A DNA stretch of 64,000 nt from Aurantiochytrium sp. KH105 (GCA_003116975.1 BGKB01000135.1:1-64000); one strand, 5' to 3'; shown: positions 10,937-22,500, counted from the first letter of the stretch. A program made the numbers and translations. The notes: generated by a model from the letters alone, not told the origin.

Positions 10937-11578
10937 GCAACCTGTGCTTCTTTAAAGAAGTCGACCCGCCCTCTTGGCTACATTCGGACAAAGGAAAAAA
11001 TACTTGACTTCTGTCCTTGCAAGGGTTGTCGGCTTCGCAAATATGACCCAGCGAAACAAGACGATTATCTGTGGGCAGCGGCGCTCAGAGCCTTTCTCTG
11101 GTTTTCTCGATGCTAAATATGAATTAGTTGTGTGTTTCTTGTAATGAAAATGGCGCTTGAGCGTCTTTACATCCCTTTTCATTCGTTCCTTTTCTGAAAA
11201 AATTAAGGAGTCTCACTCTTCATATTCGTCAACTTGCACCTACAAAGCAGCATTTTTGCTTTCATAAGCTTAAAGACAAACAATACCCACGCTTCCTTCT
11301 TACTTGATTCCAAAATGAGAAAGCAAAAAGACCGCATGCAATGTATGAAATGCGAAGTTGCCCGTGCTTACGTTGTTCGCCTCTGGGCACATGGACAGTG
11401 AACGCTTTGACTCCTCTCACTCGTAATTGACAAGTGCACCTCATACGCGTTCCACTTTCTTTGAATAAGTAATTTTATAATAAAAAATTGAAATGCACGT
11501 ATCCACCTCAGGCGCCGCTCTGCTTTCCAAAAATAGAGACCGGTCACCCTCTTTCACGGTTAAGTTAAGACTCTCTCA
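10937..11578. other. Convergent 3' spacer, AT-richer
   Basis: The intergenic region between two convergent genes contains both 3' untranslated regions. It is clearly AT-richer than flanking DNA, with A/T runs around 11150-11210 and 11460-11490. No open frame of interest was seen. Confidence 0.5.
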
Positions 11579-12322
11579 TCAGGCCATCTTTTTTAGATTC
11601 GACACGGACGCATCGTCGAGAGAGTTCGACGACTTGATTGTCTTTGCGCTTGCATTATAAAGATTTCGCACGAGTGACATGCGCTGATGCTCTCGCCAGC
11701 CCACGAGAAGCGCTGCACCGAGACTCAGCACGACCCCCATACCGTGAAAGGTGGCCAAGGCCAATGCTACATTGGGCTGCAAGGTGCCAAGGCGAGCCTG
11801 CCACAAAGGAAGGACGATCCACGCCAAGATAACCAGCGTGAGAAGCATCGCTGTACCATAGCAGTATCCAGCCAGCAGCCATCGCCTTGACCGAGGCAGG
11901 GTAAGCGCAAATGCGCTTAGACCCGTCACGAGCATCCACAACACGAGACCAGATCCAGGTCGCACACTAAAGAGCGCTTTATTCGGTGTCTCGGCGCCTC
12001 GTAGGACCCAGATATTTACGCTGAGACTTGCTGCGCCGTATGCAAGTTGCGCACCCACCAAGGCTCGACTCAAGCCCCAAAGAGCCCACCCGTTCGACAG
12101 ATCCTCTCGAGCCTGGTCGTGGCCCTGGAGCGCTGACGATGCTGTTGTTGCTGTTGCAGTTGGTCCTAAAGCTGCTGGTGTAGTCTTGCCGTGCTGATCT
12201 TGACGCGGGTCGGCGGAATCCGCATTCGCGCCGCGGGGGCCTCTGTTCCGCAGCTTGCGCGCCTCCGCCCGCTCGAGCGCCTGTTCGCGTCGAAGCCACG
12301 CGCTTCCGCGCACCCTCACCAT
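11579..12322 (-). CDS. Hypothetical four-helix membrane protein
   Basis: 247 residues beginning at an ATG at 12322. The first 80 residues are hydrophilic (Arg/Ala/Gln-rich, presumably cytosolic or disordered). Four hydrophobic segments follow: about 83-108 (WGLSRALVGAQLAYGAASLSV), 123-143 (LVLWMLVTGLSAFALTL), 149-176 (LLAGYCYGTAMLLTLVILAWIVLPLW) and 185-208 (VALALATFHGMGVVLSLGAALLVGW). A short polar tail ending SNLKKMA contains several serines. No family is recognised. The regular spacing of four helices is real sequence evidence for a multipass membrane protein. The upstream 790 bases are shared with the divergent KH-Smr gene. Confidence 0.7.
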   Translation of the reverse strand: MVRVRGSAWLRREQALERAEARKLRNRGPRGANADSADPRQDQHGKTTPAALGPTATATTASSALQGHDQAREDLSNGWALWGLSRALVGAQLAYGAASLSVNIWVLRGAETPNKALFSVRPGSGLVLWMLVTGLSAFALTLPRSRRWLLAGYCYGTAMLLTLVILAWIVLPLWQARLGTLQPNVALALATFHGMGVVLSLGAALLVGWREHQRMSLVRNLYNASAKTIKSSNSLDDASVSNLKKMA

Positions 12323-13114
12323 CGTGGACGGGCACGCTTCTCACCCACGCCCCGCCGCGCAAGCCCAGCCCAGCCCAGCCCAGCCTCGCAGGCTTGCCGT
12401 GCAGTCCGCAGCCTTGCAGCTGCGCACTACTTTCTGCCCACGTGCTCGCCTTCATGCCCATCTGCCTGCTGTTCATGCCCACGTGCTGCCGCTGCCGCCA
12501 TGGCCGCTGGCTCGGGTCTCTCTCTCTGTCTCTCTGTCTGTCTGTCTGTTTGTTCGTCTGGGTCTGTCTGTCTGAGTAGTAGCCTAAAAACTAGCTGCCA
12601 CTGCTGCTGCAGCTGTGGCTGCCGCCAATGCAACCATGGCAAGCTGTCTCTCACTCTGACAGTGAATGCAGTGATGGAAGAAACAAGGTCGGGCGAGGCA
12701 GCGAGCCTGGAGGAGCCAGCGAGAGCGATACGCCTTGCCGGCCCTGGCCAGTCCTGGCCTGCTGCCTGTTGGCTTCAGCACAATGTGGCCTGGCTTGGAC
12801 TGGGTGGCTTGGCTCGGCTGACAGTGACTACTGCACTGCACAGTCAGTTGTGAACAATGGCGCCCTTTCTCCCGTCGAAGGCGGCCGGAGACTGCCTCCC
12901 ACCGACTGACTCCCTGCTTCCCTGGGCCAGCCGGGTGGCCGCGTGCCCCTTTTCACAGCAGGCAAGCAGCAGCAGGCAAAACACGAACGAGGATCACGGG
13001 CCAGCCTGATCTGAGGAATCGCGGGCAGCAGGCGAGCAGGCAGACAGACGGGCAGACGGGCAGGCAGAGGCCGCGCGCGTTGTCGTAGAACGGACAGGAG
13101 CGGCGGGCCAGAAG
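12323..13114. other. Divergent promoter region with CTGT and CAGG/CAGA repeats
   Basis: The shared 5' region of the membrane-protein gene (-) and the KH-Smr gene (+). It contains a CCCAG run (12367-12385), a CTCT/CTGT array (12518-12575) and a CAGGCAGA/CGGGCAGA block (13030-13066) about 50-85 bases before the KH-Smr ATG. No TATA-like element stands out. Confidence 0.5.
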
Positions 13115-14110
13115 ATGACGGGCACGACGCGCATCGTGGTGCAGGTGCCCAAGAACATGCAGGGCAAAGTGATCGGGCGCGGCGCAGCGACACTCAAGGA
13201 CATTGAGAGCGACTACGACGTCAAGCTGCATATGCCCGCCAGAGATTCGGACTCGGAGGACGTCGTCATCGAGGGCGCCGCGGACAAGTGTGAGTTCGCC
13301 AAGCGTCGCGTCCTCGACATCATCGGCCAGGCTCCGGACGTGACCAGCGGCGCGCGCGCAGAGGCGCAAAAGCTCTACGACGAGGCCGACCGCCTCTTCG
13401 AGGCCGCCCGAAATGCCGGCTCTTCCGAAGAGTCCAGAGACCTCAAGGATCAAGCCCACGCGAAACGTCGCGAGGCAGAGGAAGCCAATGAACGCGCGGC
13501 GCGCGTCATTTTTGAGCACAAGAACGGCGGCTATGGCCTTGACCAAATGGATCTCCACGGCCTTTACGTTAAAGAGGCCATGCACTTTGTGGAGGAACGC
13601 CTCCGCAAGGTCGATGACAAGCTCCGTGCCAACGAAATGGAGCTTGTCATCATTCCTGGCCAGGGCATTCACTCCAGCGGCGCCGCCAAAATCAAGCCTA
13701 CCGTCGAGCAGTACCTTCGCGACAACAACTACCCGTACGAGCTTGATCCTGCCGGCGGGCAATTTACTGTTTCCTTCAAGGACGCAGGCCCCGAAGTCTC
13801 GCAGCCTGCCGCGGCCCCGACGCCGGCGCAGCCCTCCAAGCCCGAGACCCAGGCGCAGCCTGCCAACAAGCCGGATACCCAGCCGAGCCAGCCTGCCGGT
13901 CACGCCTCTTCGTCCGAAAACAACCAAAGCAAAGACGAGCCCACATGGGAGCACCTTCTCACAAAGTGTTTTCAGCTCTGTTTTACTCAATTCTTCTCGT
14001 CAAAGGAGCAGGGGGCAAACACAAGCTCATCACATCAGCAACAACAACAGCAGCAAGGCCGGTCCGCACCTCAGACGCAAGAGGTCAACCGAAGTGTTGC
14101 TCAGGTTTAA
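13115..14110 (+). CDS. KH domain, DUF1771 and Smr domain protein
   Basis: 331 residues with three modules. Residues 4-72 form a type-I KH fold (RIVVQVPKNMQGKVIGRGAATLKDIE), normally a single-stranded RNA/DNA binder. Residues about 80-138 match the DUF1771 helical region that commonly precedes Smr domains (ARAEAQKLYDEADRLFEAAR, KDQAHAKRREAEEANERAA). Residues about 145-221 are an Smr domain with its two signatures, MDLHG (146-149 as DLHG) and GQGIHSS (182-188), found in MutS2 C-termini and in eukaryotic Smr nucleases such as N4BP2 and Cue2. Pairing with KH suggests an RNA-associated, possibly ribosome- or mRNA-linked endonuclease; that role is inference. In the KH loop the usual G-x-x-G reads GRGA, so the last glycine is missing. 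A Pro/Gln/Ser-rich tail follows. Confidence 0.85.
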   Translation: MTGTTRIVVQVPKNMQGKVIGRGAATLKDIESDYDVKLHMPARDSDSEDVVIEGAADKCEFAKRRVLDIIGQAPDVTSGARAEAQKLYDEADRLFEAARNAGSSEESRDLKDQAHAKRREAEEANERAARVIFEHKNGGYGLDQMDLHGLYVKEAMHFVEERLRKVDDKLRANEMELVIIPGQGIHSSGAAKIKPTVEQYLRDNNYPYELDPAGGQFTVSFKDAGPEVSQPAAAPTPAQPSKPETQAQPANKPDTQPSQPAGHASSSENNQSKDEPTWEHLLTKCFQLCFTQFFSSKEQGANTSSSHQQQQQQQGRSAPQTQEVNRSVAQV

Positions 14111-14283
14111 CTGGTTTGCACGAGCGTTCATGCGACTCTCATGATCATCATCAACATCCTCATCATCATGATCGACAACCTTCAACATGTTTGACATTTA
14201 CATTCACGTTTCGTTTCGTCTCGGCCGGTTTTCTTTTCCTCTCTGCAAGTCGTATACATTCGCTTCGTCTCAACATGGCGAGA

Positions 14284-14832
14284 TCAAGGTTCCTTGAAGA
14301 GTCGAAGCACACCGCCGTGGAACGAGCCCTTGTTCCAGTGATGCACGTCGTCGTAGCGTTTCTTCTCCTTGGAAGCTGTTTGCCGCCGCTTCTTGCGCTC
14401 CCGGCCCGTCACCACACCCGACGCGTCAACCTCGGCCTGCTGCTTCTTGGCTCGCTCGGCGAGCGTCTTGTCTCTTGAGAAGAGGATCTTGAGCGGCACC
14501 TTTTCCCGCTTTTCAGGCTTGCAACCGAGACGCGCGAGCTTGGCGGCCTCGTACGCCTTGCGGTCGCGTTTGCTCATCCCGCTCGCGCCCAGCTCCATCA
14601 CGTCTTGGTACGTCGCCTCGCGCTCCAGGCGCGCCTTCTTCCGCGCGACCGCCTCCTCGTACCTCCTCGCCTCCCGCGAGCCCGCCGCCGGCGTCGCCGC
14701 CGCGCCGTCGGATGCCGCGCCGTCGGATGCCGCGCCGCGACTCCGTTTCCGCGAGGCGCGCGCCTCCCGCGGCGCCGACGGCTCCGAGAAGACCACCGTC
14801 TCCACGCGCGCGCGCGACCGCGGCTTGCTCAT
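14284..14832 (-). CDS. Small basic protein resembling Faf1/C1orf131 (DUF4602)
   Basis: 182 residues from the ATG at 14832; an in-frame extension to 14892 begins with GTG and is not used. The N-terminal 55 residues are Arg/Ala/Ser-rich. The C-terminal two thirds are lysine-rich and helical. The block SGMSKRDRKAYEAAKLARLGCKPEKREKVPLKIL, then DASGVV and a terminal SFHGGVLRLFKEP, resembles the DUF4602 family, which includes yeast Faf1 and human C1orf131, involved in 40S pre-rRNA processing in the nucleolus. The match rests on pattern memory (a 'LGxKPxKxxKxPxKIL' core and a 'G-x-F-x-G-GVL' end), so I leave the symbol blank. It lies convergent to the KH-Smr gene with a 173-base gap. Confidence 0.6.
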   Translation of the reverse strand: MSKPRSRARVETVVFSEPSAPREARASRKRSRGAASDGAASDGAAATPAAGSREARRYEEAVARKKARLEREATYQDVMELGASGMSKRDRKAYEAAKLARLGCKPEKREKVPLKILFSRDKTLAERAKKQQAEVDASGVVTGRERKKRRQTASKEKKRYDDVHHWNKGSFHGGVLRLFKEP

Positions 14833-15217
14833 CTCCCCGCGCTGCTCCTCGCCCGCCCGCGTCCTTGCGCAGACGCGGTCTGCCTGCGACACCGACCGCG
14901 GCGGCGACTGCGACTTGCCTGGTTGCTGCTGCGCGGGTGGGTGGACGCGCGGAGGAGGGACTCGGAGCGAGGGACTCGGAGCGAGGGACTTTTCCCGAGG
15001 AGGGAGGGACAGGGAGGGAAGGGGGCTCCTTCACGCGGAGCAAGTATCGCGAGACGGCTTGGGCCAGAGGCGAGGCTGGCGAGACGGCGTGCCACTGATC
15101 TCACTGGTCCCGATTGCTCCAAAACCAAAGGCGCTCTCCTTCGGAAAAGAAGAATCGTGATCAACCTGTCAAGCAAGCAAGCTAGCTCATCAGGATTCAG
15201 AAGCTTCTCAAAATGAG
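14833..15217. other. Spacer with 14-base tandem repeat
   Basis: The 5' flank of the Faf1-like gene and 3' flank of the guanylate kinase gene. It contains two and a half copies of a 14-base unit (GGGACTCGGAGCGA) at 14957-14990, followed by another GGGA-rich run. Nothing else is recognised. Confidence 0.5.
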
Positions 15218-15997
15218 TTAGACGTCTTGATTTGTCGAAGAAAAACGCGAGGCAAACCACTGCGCAGTGACAAGCCGGCGCAAAATGGGATACGCATGTG
15301 ACCAGCTGTCATAGTTAACAATTGTAGCGTCCACCAAAGCATCCTCCTTGCAGAACTCCGCTTCAACGACGGCCTGCTTCAGACGCATCTGCACCTGGTC
15401 CTCGGATTCGGTCCCACGGCCGCGCAGACGCTTCTCTAGCTCTTCCAGCGATGGCGGAATGATCCCAAGACATTTGACTCGAAGATCAAGGGCGGGATCC
15501 TCTGCCGCTTTTTTGATGCTGCGCACGCCATGCATGTCCACGTCCATGAGCACTATCTTGCCCTCGCGATTCACATCCTCGAGCGCGCGCAGGCTCGTGC
15601 CATACATATTTCCGTGAATTGACACGTGTTCCACGAAGGCACCACTGGCAATGTCCTGCTGCATTGCCGCCGTGCTCGTAAAGTGATAGTTTATCCCATC
15701 GACCTCGCCAGATCTTGGCGTACGCGTCGTGTGGCTCACCGAAAACCCAAAGCTGTCCGGAAACTCCTCCAGCAGCAATTGCGTCAGCGTCGACTTCCCT
15801 GAACCCGACGGGCCGCACAAGAGCAAAACGTCGCGCTGGCCCTTTTCCTCCTCGTTCTGGCAGCCGTCTTTAGCCGTCGAGGTCGCCAGCTTTGCGCGCC
15901 GCTGCTGCAGCAGCCCAAGGTTTCTCGCGCGAAAGTGCCTCCTCCTCAACTCGTGCGCCGCCGCTCGCCCAGCACGCGCTGCTCCCGCTGCGGTCAT
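15218..15997 (-). CDS. GUK1: Guanylate kinase (GMP kinase) with N-terminal presequence-like extension
   Basis: 259 residues from the ATG at 15997; the frame runs on to 16099 but that codon is TTG. Guanylate kinase transfers phosphate from ATP to GMP to give GDP. The P-loop GPSGSGKS is at 62-69. GMP-site residues are in place: the SHTTRTPRSGEVDGINYHF block (Ser, Arg, Glu, Tyr), GAFVEHVSIHGNMYGTS (Glu, Tyr) and VLMDVDMHG (Asp). The lid-region Arg cluster (KRLRGRGTE) follows. The first 50 residues are Arg/Ala-rich with no acidic residue before about residue 15 (RAAAHELRRRHFRARN), as expected of a mitochondrial transit peptide. A cytosolic form could arise from a downstream start, but no obvious ATG precedes the P-loop. 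Divergent from the giant gene at 16564. Confidence 0.93.
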   Translation of the reverse strand: MTAAGAARAGRAAAHELRRRHFRARNLGLLQQRRAKLATSTAKDGCQNEEEKGQRDVLLLCGPSGSGKSTLTQLLLEEFPDSFGFSVSHTTRTPRSGEVDGINYHFTSTAAMQQDIASGAFVEHVSIHGNMYGTSLRALEDVNREGKIVLMDVDMHGVRSIKKAAEDPALDLRVKCLGIIPPSLEELEKRLRGRGTESEDQVQMRLKQAVVEAEFCKEDALVDATIVNYDSWSHAYPILRRLVTAQWFASRFSSTNQDV

Positions 15998-16563
15998 CGT
16001 CTCTGCGTTCAATGTCCCTCCCGACCCTCGCGCTTGCGCTCGCGCTCGCGCTCCGAGTGGGTCTGCAAGTCGCTGGCCTTGTCTTGCCTTGCCTTGCAAG
16101 TTGCCTTGCCTTGCCTCTCTTGTGATAAGGTAGCAAGCAAGTCACTCACGTCGAGCAGAGAGACAAAAAAGTCACCAGCGTGGCACGCTCACCTCAGCGA
16201 ACGCGCCATTTTTGCTCAAGCGACTGCCGCTGCGCCTGCGAGACACGGCGGCCCAAAGAGTCTCTGCGCAATCAATCGCTGGCGGCAAGCTGACCCAAAC
16301 CTGGCAATCTTCTTTGGGCTCGTCAATAAAAAAGAAAAAGGCTCCTTGACGCGCGCGAGGCCTATAGCCGTTGAACGCGCGCAACTTACACAGATTGCTA
16401 CGGCCTTTAACAAAGAGGGGTGTAAAGGCCGCCTTTGCAGAGGTCATGGATGAACGGACCCCGGCGGCCCAGAAGAGCCCAACTCCAAAGCGCTCTGCGG
16501 CTTGCGCGGCGATAGCTCCTGCAAGCGCCGCCGCGGGGACCGGCGACTGCTCGCGCGACGAAC
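15998..16563. other. Divergent promoter region, GUK1 / giant coiled-coil gene
   Basis: The shared 5' flank, 566 bases. It contains a CCTTG repeat block (about 16083-16118), CGCT repeats (16030-16050) and a short A/T-rich stretch near 16325-16345. No gene is seen. Confidence 0.5.
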
Positions 16564-19500
16564 ATGGCGCACCGTCGCAGAAAAGGCGGCGCCCTTGAAA
16601 AGGACAACAACGAGGGCAAGGACGACGATGACGACAACGACGATGACGACGATGAGGAGGAGGAAGACGATAGCGACGAAGATGACAGCGACGAAGATGA
16701 CAGCGGCGAGGACGACGACAGCGACAGCGACAGCGACAGCGAAGATGACAGCGACAGTGACGATGAGAGCGAAAACGACGATGACTCCCTTCCAGATGAT
16801 CCCGAAGAAATCGAGCGTCTTGCGCGAGAACAATGGAAAGACCGCGGCTTCAACGAGGCAGACTTTACCGTGGAAAAAATGTTCGAGATCTGGGCACGCG
16901 AGGAAGAAGAAGGACTTGGTCGCGCGCGCGCATCCAATAACCTTCAGCGCAAGATGGAGCTGCTTCGTATGAACCAAGAAGCCGAAGTCTTTGACACAGC
17001 CGCGCTCAAGGCCATGGCCAAGGCCAAGGCCCTCGAGCTCAAGGAACAAGCAAAGGATTTCGCACTTGAAACCAAGGAACGCGTTTTGCCCCCCTTTGTC
17101 AAGCGCATGCTCAGACTTCGTGCGCACGAGCGCAAGGCTGCAGCACTCATTAACACGGCTCAAGCCGCCCATGATCTTCGACTCGAGCAACAACGTATCA
17201 GACACGAGGAAATTGCAAAAGAAAAACTCGAGCAAGAGCGACAGCGAGAAAGGGTCGAACGCCAAGAACAGTTCAAAGCCTTTCGCCGAAAGCAAAAGGA
17301 AGAGGCCATCCTGCGCGACAAAAAGCTCGCCTCAGAGGCAATCTTGAAGCGGCGCGAGCAAGAACGTGTTGAACGCGAGGCCCAAGAGGCTGAACACGCA
17401 GCCAAGGAGCGCCAGCGCATTCACGAGCGCACACGCGCCCGCCGTCGCCGCGACATCAAATCGTGGCTCGCCACGCACCGGACCGGCGTTCAAGAAGCTA
17501 CGCAACGAAAAGAAGATCGAGATAAAATTCAACGTGCACGCGAAAAGCTCGTGCAAGAGCGGTTCGAGCAGGAGACGCAGGCGCACAACGCCCAGGTCGA
17601 AAAGGATGCTCTCGGCTTGCCGACGATATCGCCCGGCGTTCCCGGCATCTTCGCCAAGCCTATCGGCGCAAAGCATGGCGCACCACATGGAGTCCACAGG
17701 CATGATAGGCCTGCCTACGATCTCTTTGATCCAGAGCTTGATGCCACAACACTAGAACCGCCATTTTCCAGCGCTGACGCCTCGAAGCAGGTCGCTCTAC
17801 TTGAAATTCGCGTCATGGAGGCCGAATCTCTCGTTGCGGCCGCCCTTGCCCCTTGCCAAGACGCTCAGAGCAAGCTCGACGCCAATCGTGCTGATATTCG
17901 TTCGTTGGACGAGCAGATACTTACCCTCGATCGCGAAATTGTACACATCGATAACGAGCAAAAGGAGTTCCGCGCCAGTCTGCGCAAACCGCCTCGCCGC
18001 GAACCCAATCGTTCAGAAATGGAGCGCGAAAACCTTTTGACACGACGCAAATTTGAAATCCGCACAAGAATCGACAGTGAGCTCCGTCCAAGGCTCGAGG
18101 TATGCAAGCAGTCAAAGCAGGATCTCGAGACCCAATTTGCGCTTGCAGAAGAGCGCCTTCATATGCTTCGAGAGGAGGCTCTTGCCCGGAGGGCGGAGCT
18201 CGACGCGCGTCTCGAGATGCAACCCGAGCTCCCACTTGTCATCGGTCGCGCTCTTCACAAAGTCGACGAGCACCAAGGCCAACCGGCCGTCGACCCGGTG
18301 CGTTCTTTCGAAGGTATCGTGCAGCGTACCAATGCGGAATTGCTACGTCATGCCGCCGCGGAGCTCGAAAAGCATCGCAAAGACCTCACGAAAATGGCGC
18401 AGCAAAAGAGCACGTCTCGCGAAGAGTACGCGTACTTGAAGTCAGATCTCGAGCTGTCCGTATCCCGACTCGCAGAGACGCAGACCCGCATTCAACGTGC
18501 TCAGGAGGCTCAGCTGCGGGCCGACCTGGTCATGGCCATTGAGACCTTTTTCCAAAAAGGCGGTATCGCTAACCTCGCGAAGATATCCAACGTCTACGCT
18601 GGCGCACTTGATTGGTGGCAAGGCCATCAACCCGAAGCAACGACGAACGTGCGCCTGGTCGACGAAGTCGCGCAAGAACATCACGCGGACGAAAAGACTG
18701 ACGATAAGGCCTTTATCGGCGTTACGGCCGACGTCCACGATCGCGTTGGCACCATAGAAGGCATCATTCAGCTTCCGCGACACCGCCTCTACCGGGTCAC
18801 GACGGTCATTGCGCGCCATCCCGAAAAGGACGTTCCCGGTCGCGCGGCGCAGCTGGACGTCACAGACTACATTAACGTCCGCTTTGGTCCGTCGCTTCAA
18901 CAATTGAGCTTGATTGGTAAAGTCTTCAACGCTCCCAGCGCAGAGCAGCCCCCTGGTGCTCCAGTTCATCACACTATAACTACTCTCATTGCTGGGACCA
19001 GTGTTGCTTACAGGTTCGATTTTCGCGGCTCGTCCACTCAATGCGCGCTCGTTGTCAAAAATGGATGGGTTCAGGAGGAGGAAGCAAATAATCCCGCTGA
19101 TGGAGTCGACAAAGACTCGCCCCAAGTATTGACTGACTTTGTACGCCAACTCCGCATCGAGCGCTTGCAAGGAAAAGACCGGGCAAATCATTTGCTCGAA
19201 GAGCTGATACGTGCAAAAGAATGCCCCAAGCCGTACTGGGACTCGTCCATCTTTCAAGGTACCTTGCAGCGCTTTGAAAAGAATCGCTTCCTTCAAATGC
19301 TCCAAGACACGCTCGAAGCCCTTGGCAAGGAAAGGGAGGAGCTCGAGCAAAGGAAAATTGCGCGGCGAGATGCTCTTCTCAAATTGCATGAATCTCAAGC
19401 GCAACCTGGAGCCCTTGTGCATACGCGGGGAAAAGGCACGGAAGGCACCAAGCCACGACGATTCAGTGCCGCGCGAGCCCAGCACCAGGAGTTGCTGGCG

Positions 19501-22500
19501 CGCAAGGCGCATGACAGTGAACACCTTGAGACAATGCGCAAGGAAGCCGAACTTGATGAAAAGATGATTCTGGCCAAAGAACGATATATCAATCGAAAGC
19601 GCCGTGGCATGGACGGTGCCGCCGCGATCGAGGAGGGACAGCGTCTCGTGGGTCGTAAGCTCGAAATTTTTTTCGCCGATATCGCTCGTTGGCGCGTTGG
19701 CAAAGTCATGGACATGAAAGCCTCGTGGGTTGATCAAAACACACGGCTTCAGGTCCTACACAAACTCGAACTTTCGGACGAACCCGAGGGCTCGTCAAAA
19801 TGGGACGACCTTCTTGCACGTCGCTTCGTGGAGCTCAAAGTGGACGTATCTGACGTTGAAGAACGACGCAAGGAGCTTGAAGAAGATCGGCTTCGCCAAA
19901 AGCGACAAGATCGCGAAGAACGCGAGCGTGTCGCTGCGGAAGAGGCCCGCGAGGACAAAGAGATCAAGGAGCGCGCTACAATGGAGAAGAACGAGCTCTT
20001 GCGCAAAGCTGCACAAGAAGTCGCCAATGCAGGCGAACGAATCCGCGCCGAAATTGCATTCGCTGTGGAGACCAGCGAACACGTTCGTGGCCTCGTCCAG
20101 GTCAAGACCGACGAGCTTCGGAAGGAACTTCTCGAAGCTACAATGGCAGAAATAGGGTCTCGGTCACTCGGCCGTCGAACAAGAGAAGAAATTGGCAAAA
20201 CCGCCGCCAAAGAAGCCCAAAAGTCATTTGCGGAAAAACCTATTGCCGTTGCGGAGAGCGACATCAAGGAAAAGTGGCAGTACGAAATGAAACTTCTCAA
20301 AGCGCGCCACGCGCTCATTGTAGAAAATTTTCATGCCAAACTGAAGGCTCGGAGAGAACAAGAGGCCGCAAACCTCCTCCGTAAGCGCAACGCAGGTCTT
20401 GCAGCCCGCAAGCGCCAGCGCGCTGAGCTCGGCAAGCTGCTTGCCATCGTGGACATTGAAAAGGCTTTGCCTCCAGCAACACGATGCGAACACCGCCGTG
20501 TACGCTATTGGGGGACGCAGTACAAGAACGGCGTTCGTTGCCTGCGCTGCAATGCCGAGGTGTCCCGCTCGTTTTGCGACCCCTCGCAAGCCTGGGAGAT
20601 GAACGCTGAAACCGGTGCCGCTATTGCCCTTCATCGTAGAGCGGAGGCGCGTTATATTGCAGCAAATCCAGAGCAAGATGCATTGATCGAGGCCGAGCGT
20701 CAGCGCGTTGAAAAGGAGGAAAGACTCATCGAGGCTGCAGGTCGCGAACTACCAGGATCTCAGTTGGCCATTAACCTGGAGAAGCTGAATGCACGCCACT
20801 TGCTGCCCACGTCCCTAAGAAACAGTGACGTCCATGCGGGCCACTGGGGCGACCCAACACCATTGCGAACTCGCTTCGCGCGAAATCAAGCTCTCCGCAT
20901 GGATTACATGACGCACTTCTCCCGCGTTCGAGGCTACAAACTCAAATTGGCCGACCTCGCACGCACTCGAGAAGCACTTTTACGCGAACGCCGCGAATCA
21001 ACAGCGGCGCTGGAAGAGGCACACCAGGACAATTTTGCAATTGAAAACCGCACATTGCGCATCGAAGGGGAATACCATCGCGCCCAGGAGCTGCTGCGCG
21101 AGAGACGAGAAGCGATCGAACGCACAGAAAAGGCCGAGGCCACGCTGGAGCTTGCTCTCGAAGACCGCATCGAAAAAGAGCTCATCTACGACGCCACTTG
21201 TCGGGACCTATTTGTTGCCGAGGCTAAACTCGATATTCGAAGCAATGAGGCACGACATGCTCTCGTGCAAAGCCAACAGATTGACAAAGACCGCGATCGC
21301 GCTCACGATATGCTAACCCGACTCAAGAAGGAGCTGCAGACCGCTCGCGAAAATCACGAAAAAGCAGAGAATATTCTTCAGACTGTTCGCTGGCAACAGC
21401 GAGGCTCGCCCGTGCTGTACGCTCCGTGGGCAAAGCGACTTGGTTTGGCGACCATCGTCTTTTGCCGTCCCGTGGATCCTGAAAAGGCTGATGACCAAGA
21501 AGATGCTGTTGACATGGTGAAAATCCGTCTCGTGTGCGGCGGCTCCCAAATCGTCTTCTTGTACTGTCCGTTGCAGCCCATCATCGACGAGGAACGTCGC
21601 CGTGAAGCAGCTGAGCGGCCTCTTATGGAGGCTGAGGATGCCGCATCTGCAAAGTACGCGCGCGCAGAAGCTGCATTTCGAGTCGAAAATCAGCGCCTCA
21701 TGGAGCGCGAAGAAATCCTTCAGCGCCAGGTCGAAGAGGTGATCTTTCGTGAACTTGTCGAGGAGCGTGCTGTTGAGGAAGCGCGCGGCGAAGCAATGCT
21801 CAACGCTTTGCAAGTGCTGCAGCTCAAATGGAAGCGAGAGCAATTCAAACGTCTTGCGCGCGAGCATGTGAACCGGGAGCACCTGGCCCTTGTCGAGGCT
21901 CTTGCCGAGTTTGACCTCGAAGGCCCAACAAAGGCCCAGCCATATGCCCCCGAGCCCTTTTCTAAAGCCAAGAGGAGAAGAGCTCGCCGACAAAGGTACA
22001 TGGAACTATGTGCCATCTTTCAAGATGAGCAAGCCGACCTTGCGGAAGCCGAAATTCGACTTCGCTACAAGACTTTACGTGAGCGCGAGGAACGTGATGC
22101 AGCCATCGAGGCCATCATCGAAGAGATCGTAGATGGAGAGTCACGGAGCATCGCCGAAGCATATTATGCTAATTCGCTCGACACGGCGCAGCGTCGCATG
22201 GACGAATCCAATGTTTATCTTGCGGGCGGCCAAGGCGTCGAGGGTATCCTTCAGGTCGCGGACGGTACAAAAAATGAGAATGATACTGCACTGACAAGAC
22301 CGGTCGCCCCTTTGGGAACGGCCATCCACTTTGAGGTGTACAGAGATCTTTCGCGTCTACGTCGCGCTCGCCGTGTCGAGCTTGAGCGCCTATTGGCACA
22401 TTGGGCTCACCACAATGAGCTGGAAAAGGAACGTTTGGCGGCCCAAAGGGCGTGGGAGGCGCGCGCTGAAGAGCGCGAGCGCGAGGAAGCCGAGAACGAT

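Noticed and set aside
12953-13990. A 345-residue minus-strand open frame
   Set aside because: Antisense to the KH-DUF1771-Smr gene, where domain signatures clearly support the plus strand.
18442-19737. A 431-residue minus-strand open frame
   Set aside because: Antisense to the giant coiled-coil gene; no recognisable motif.
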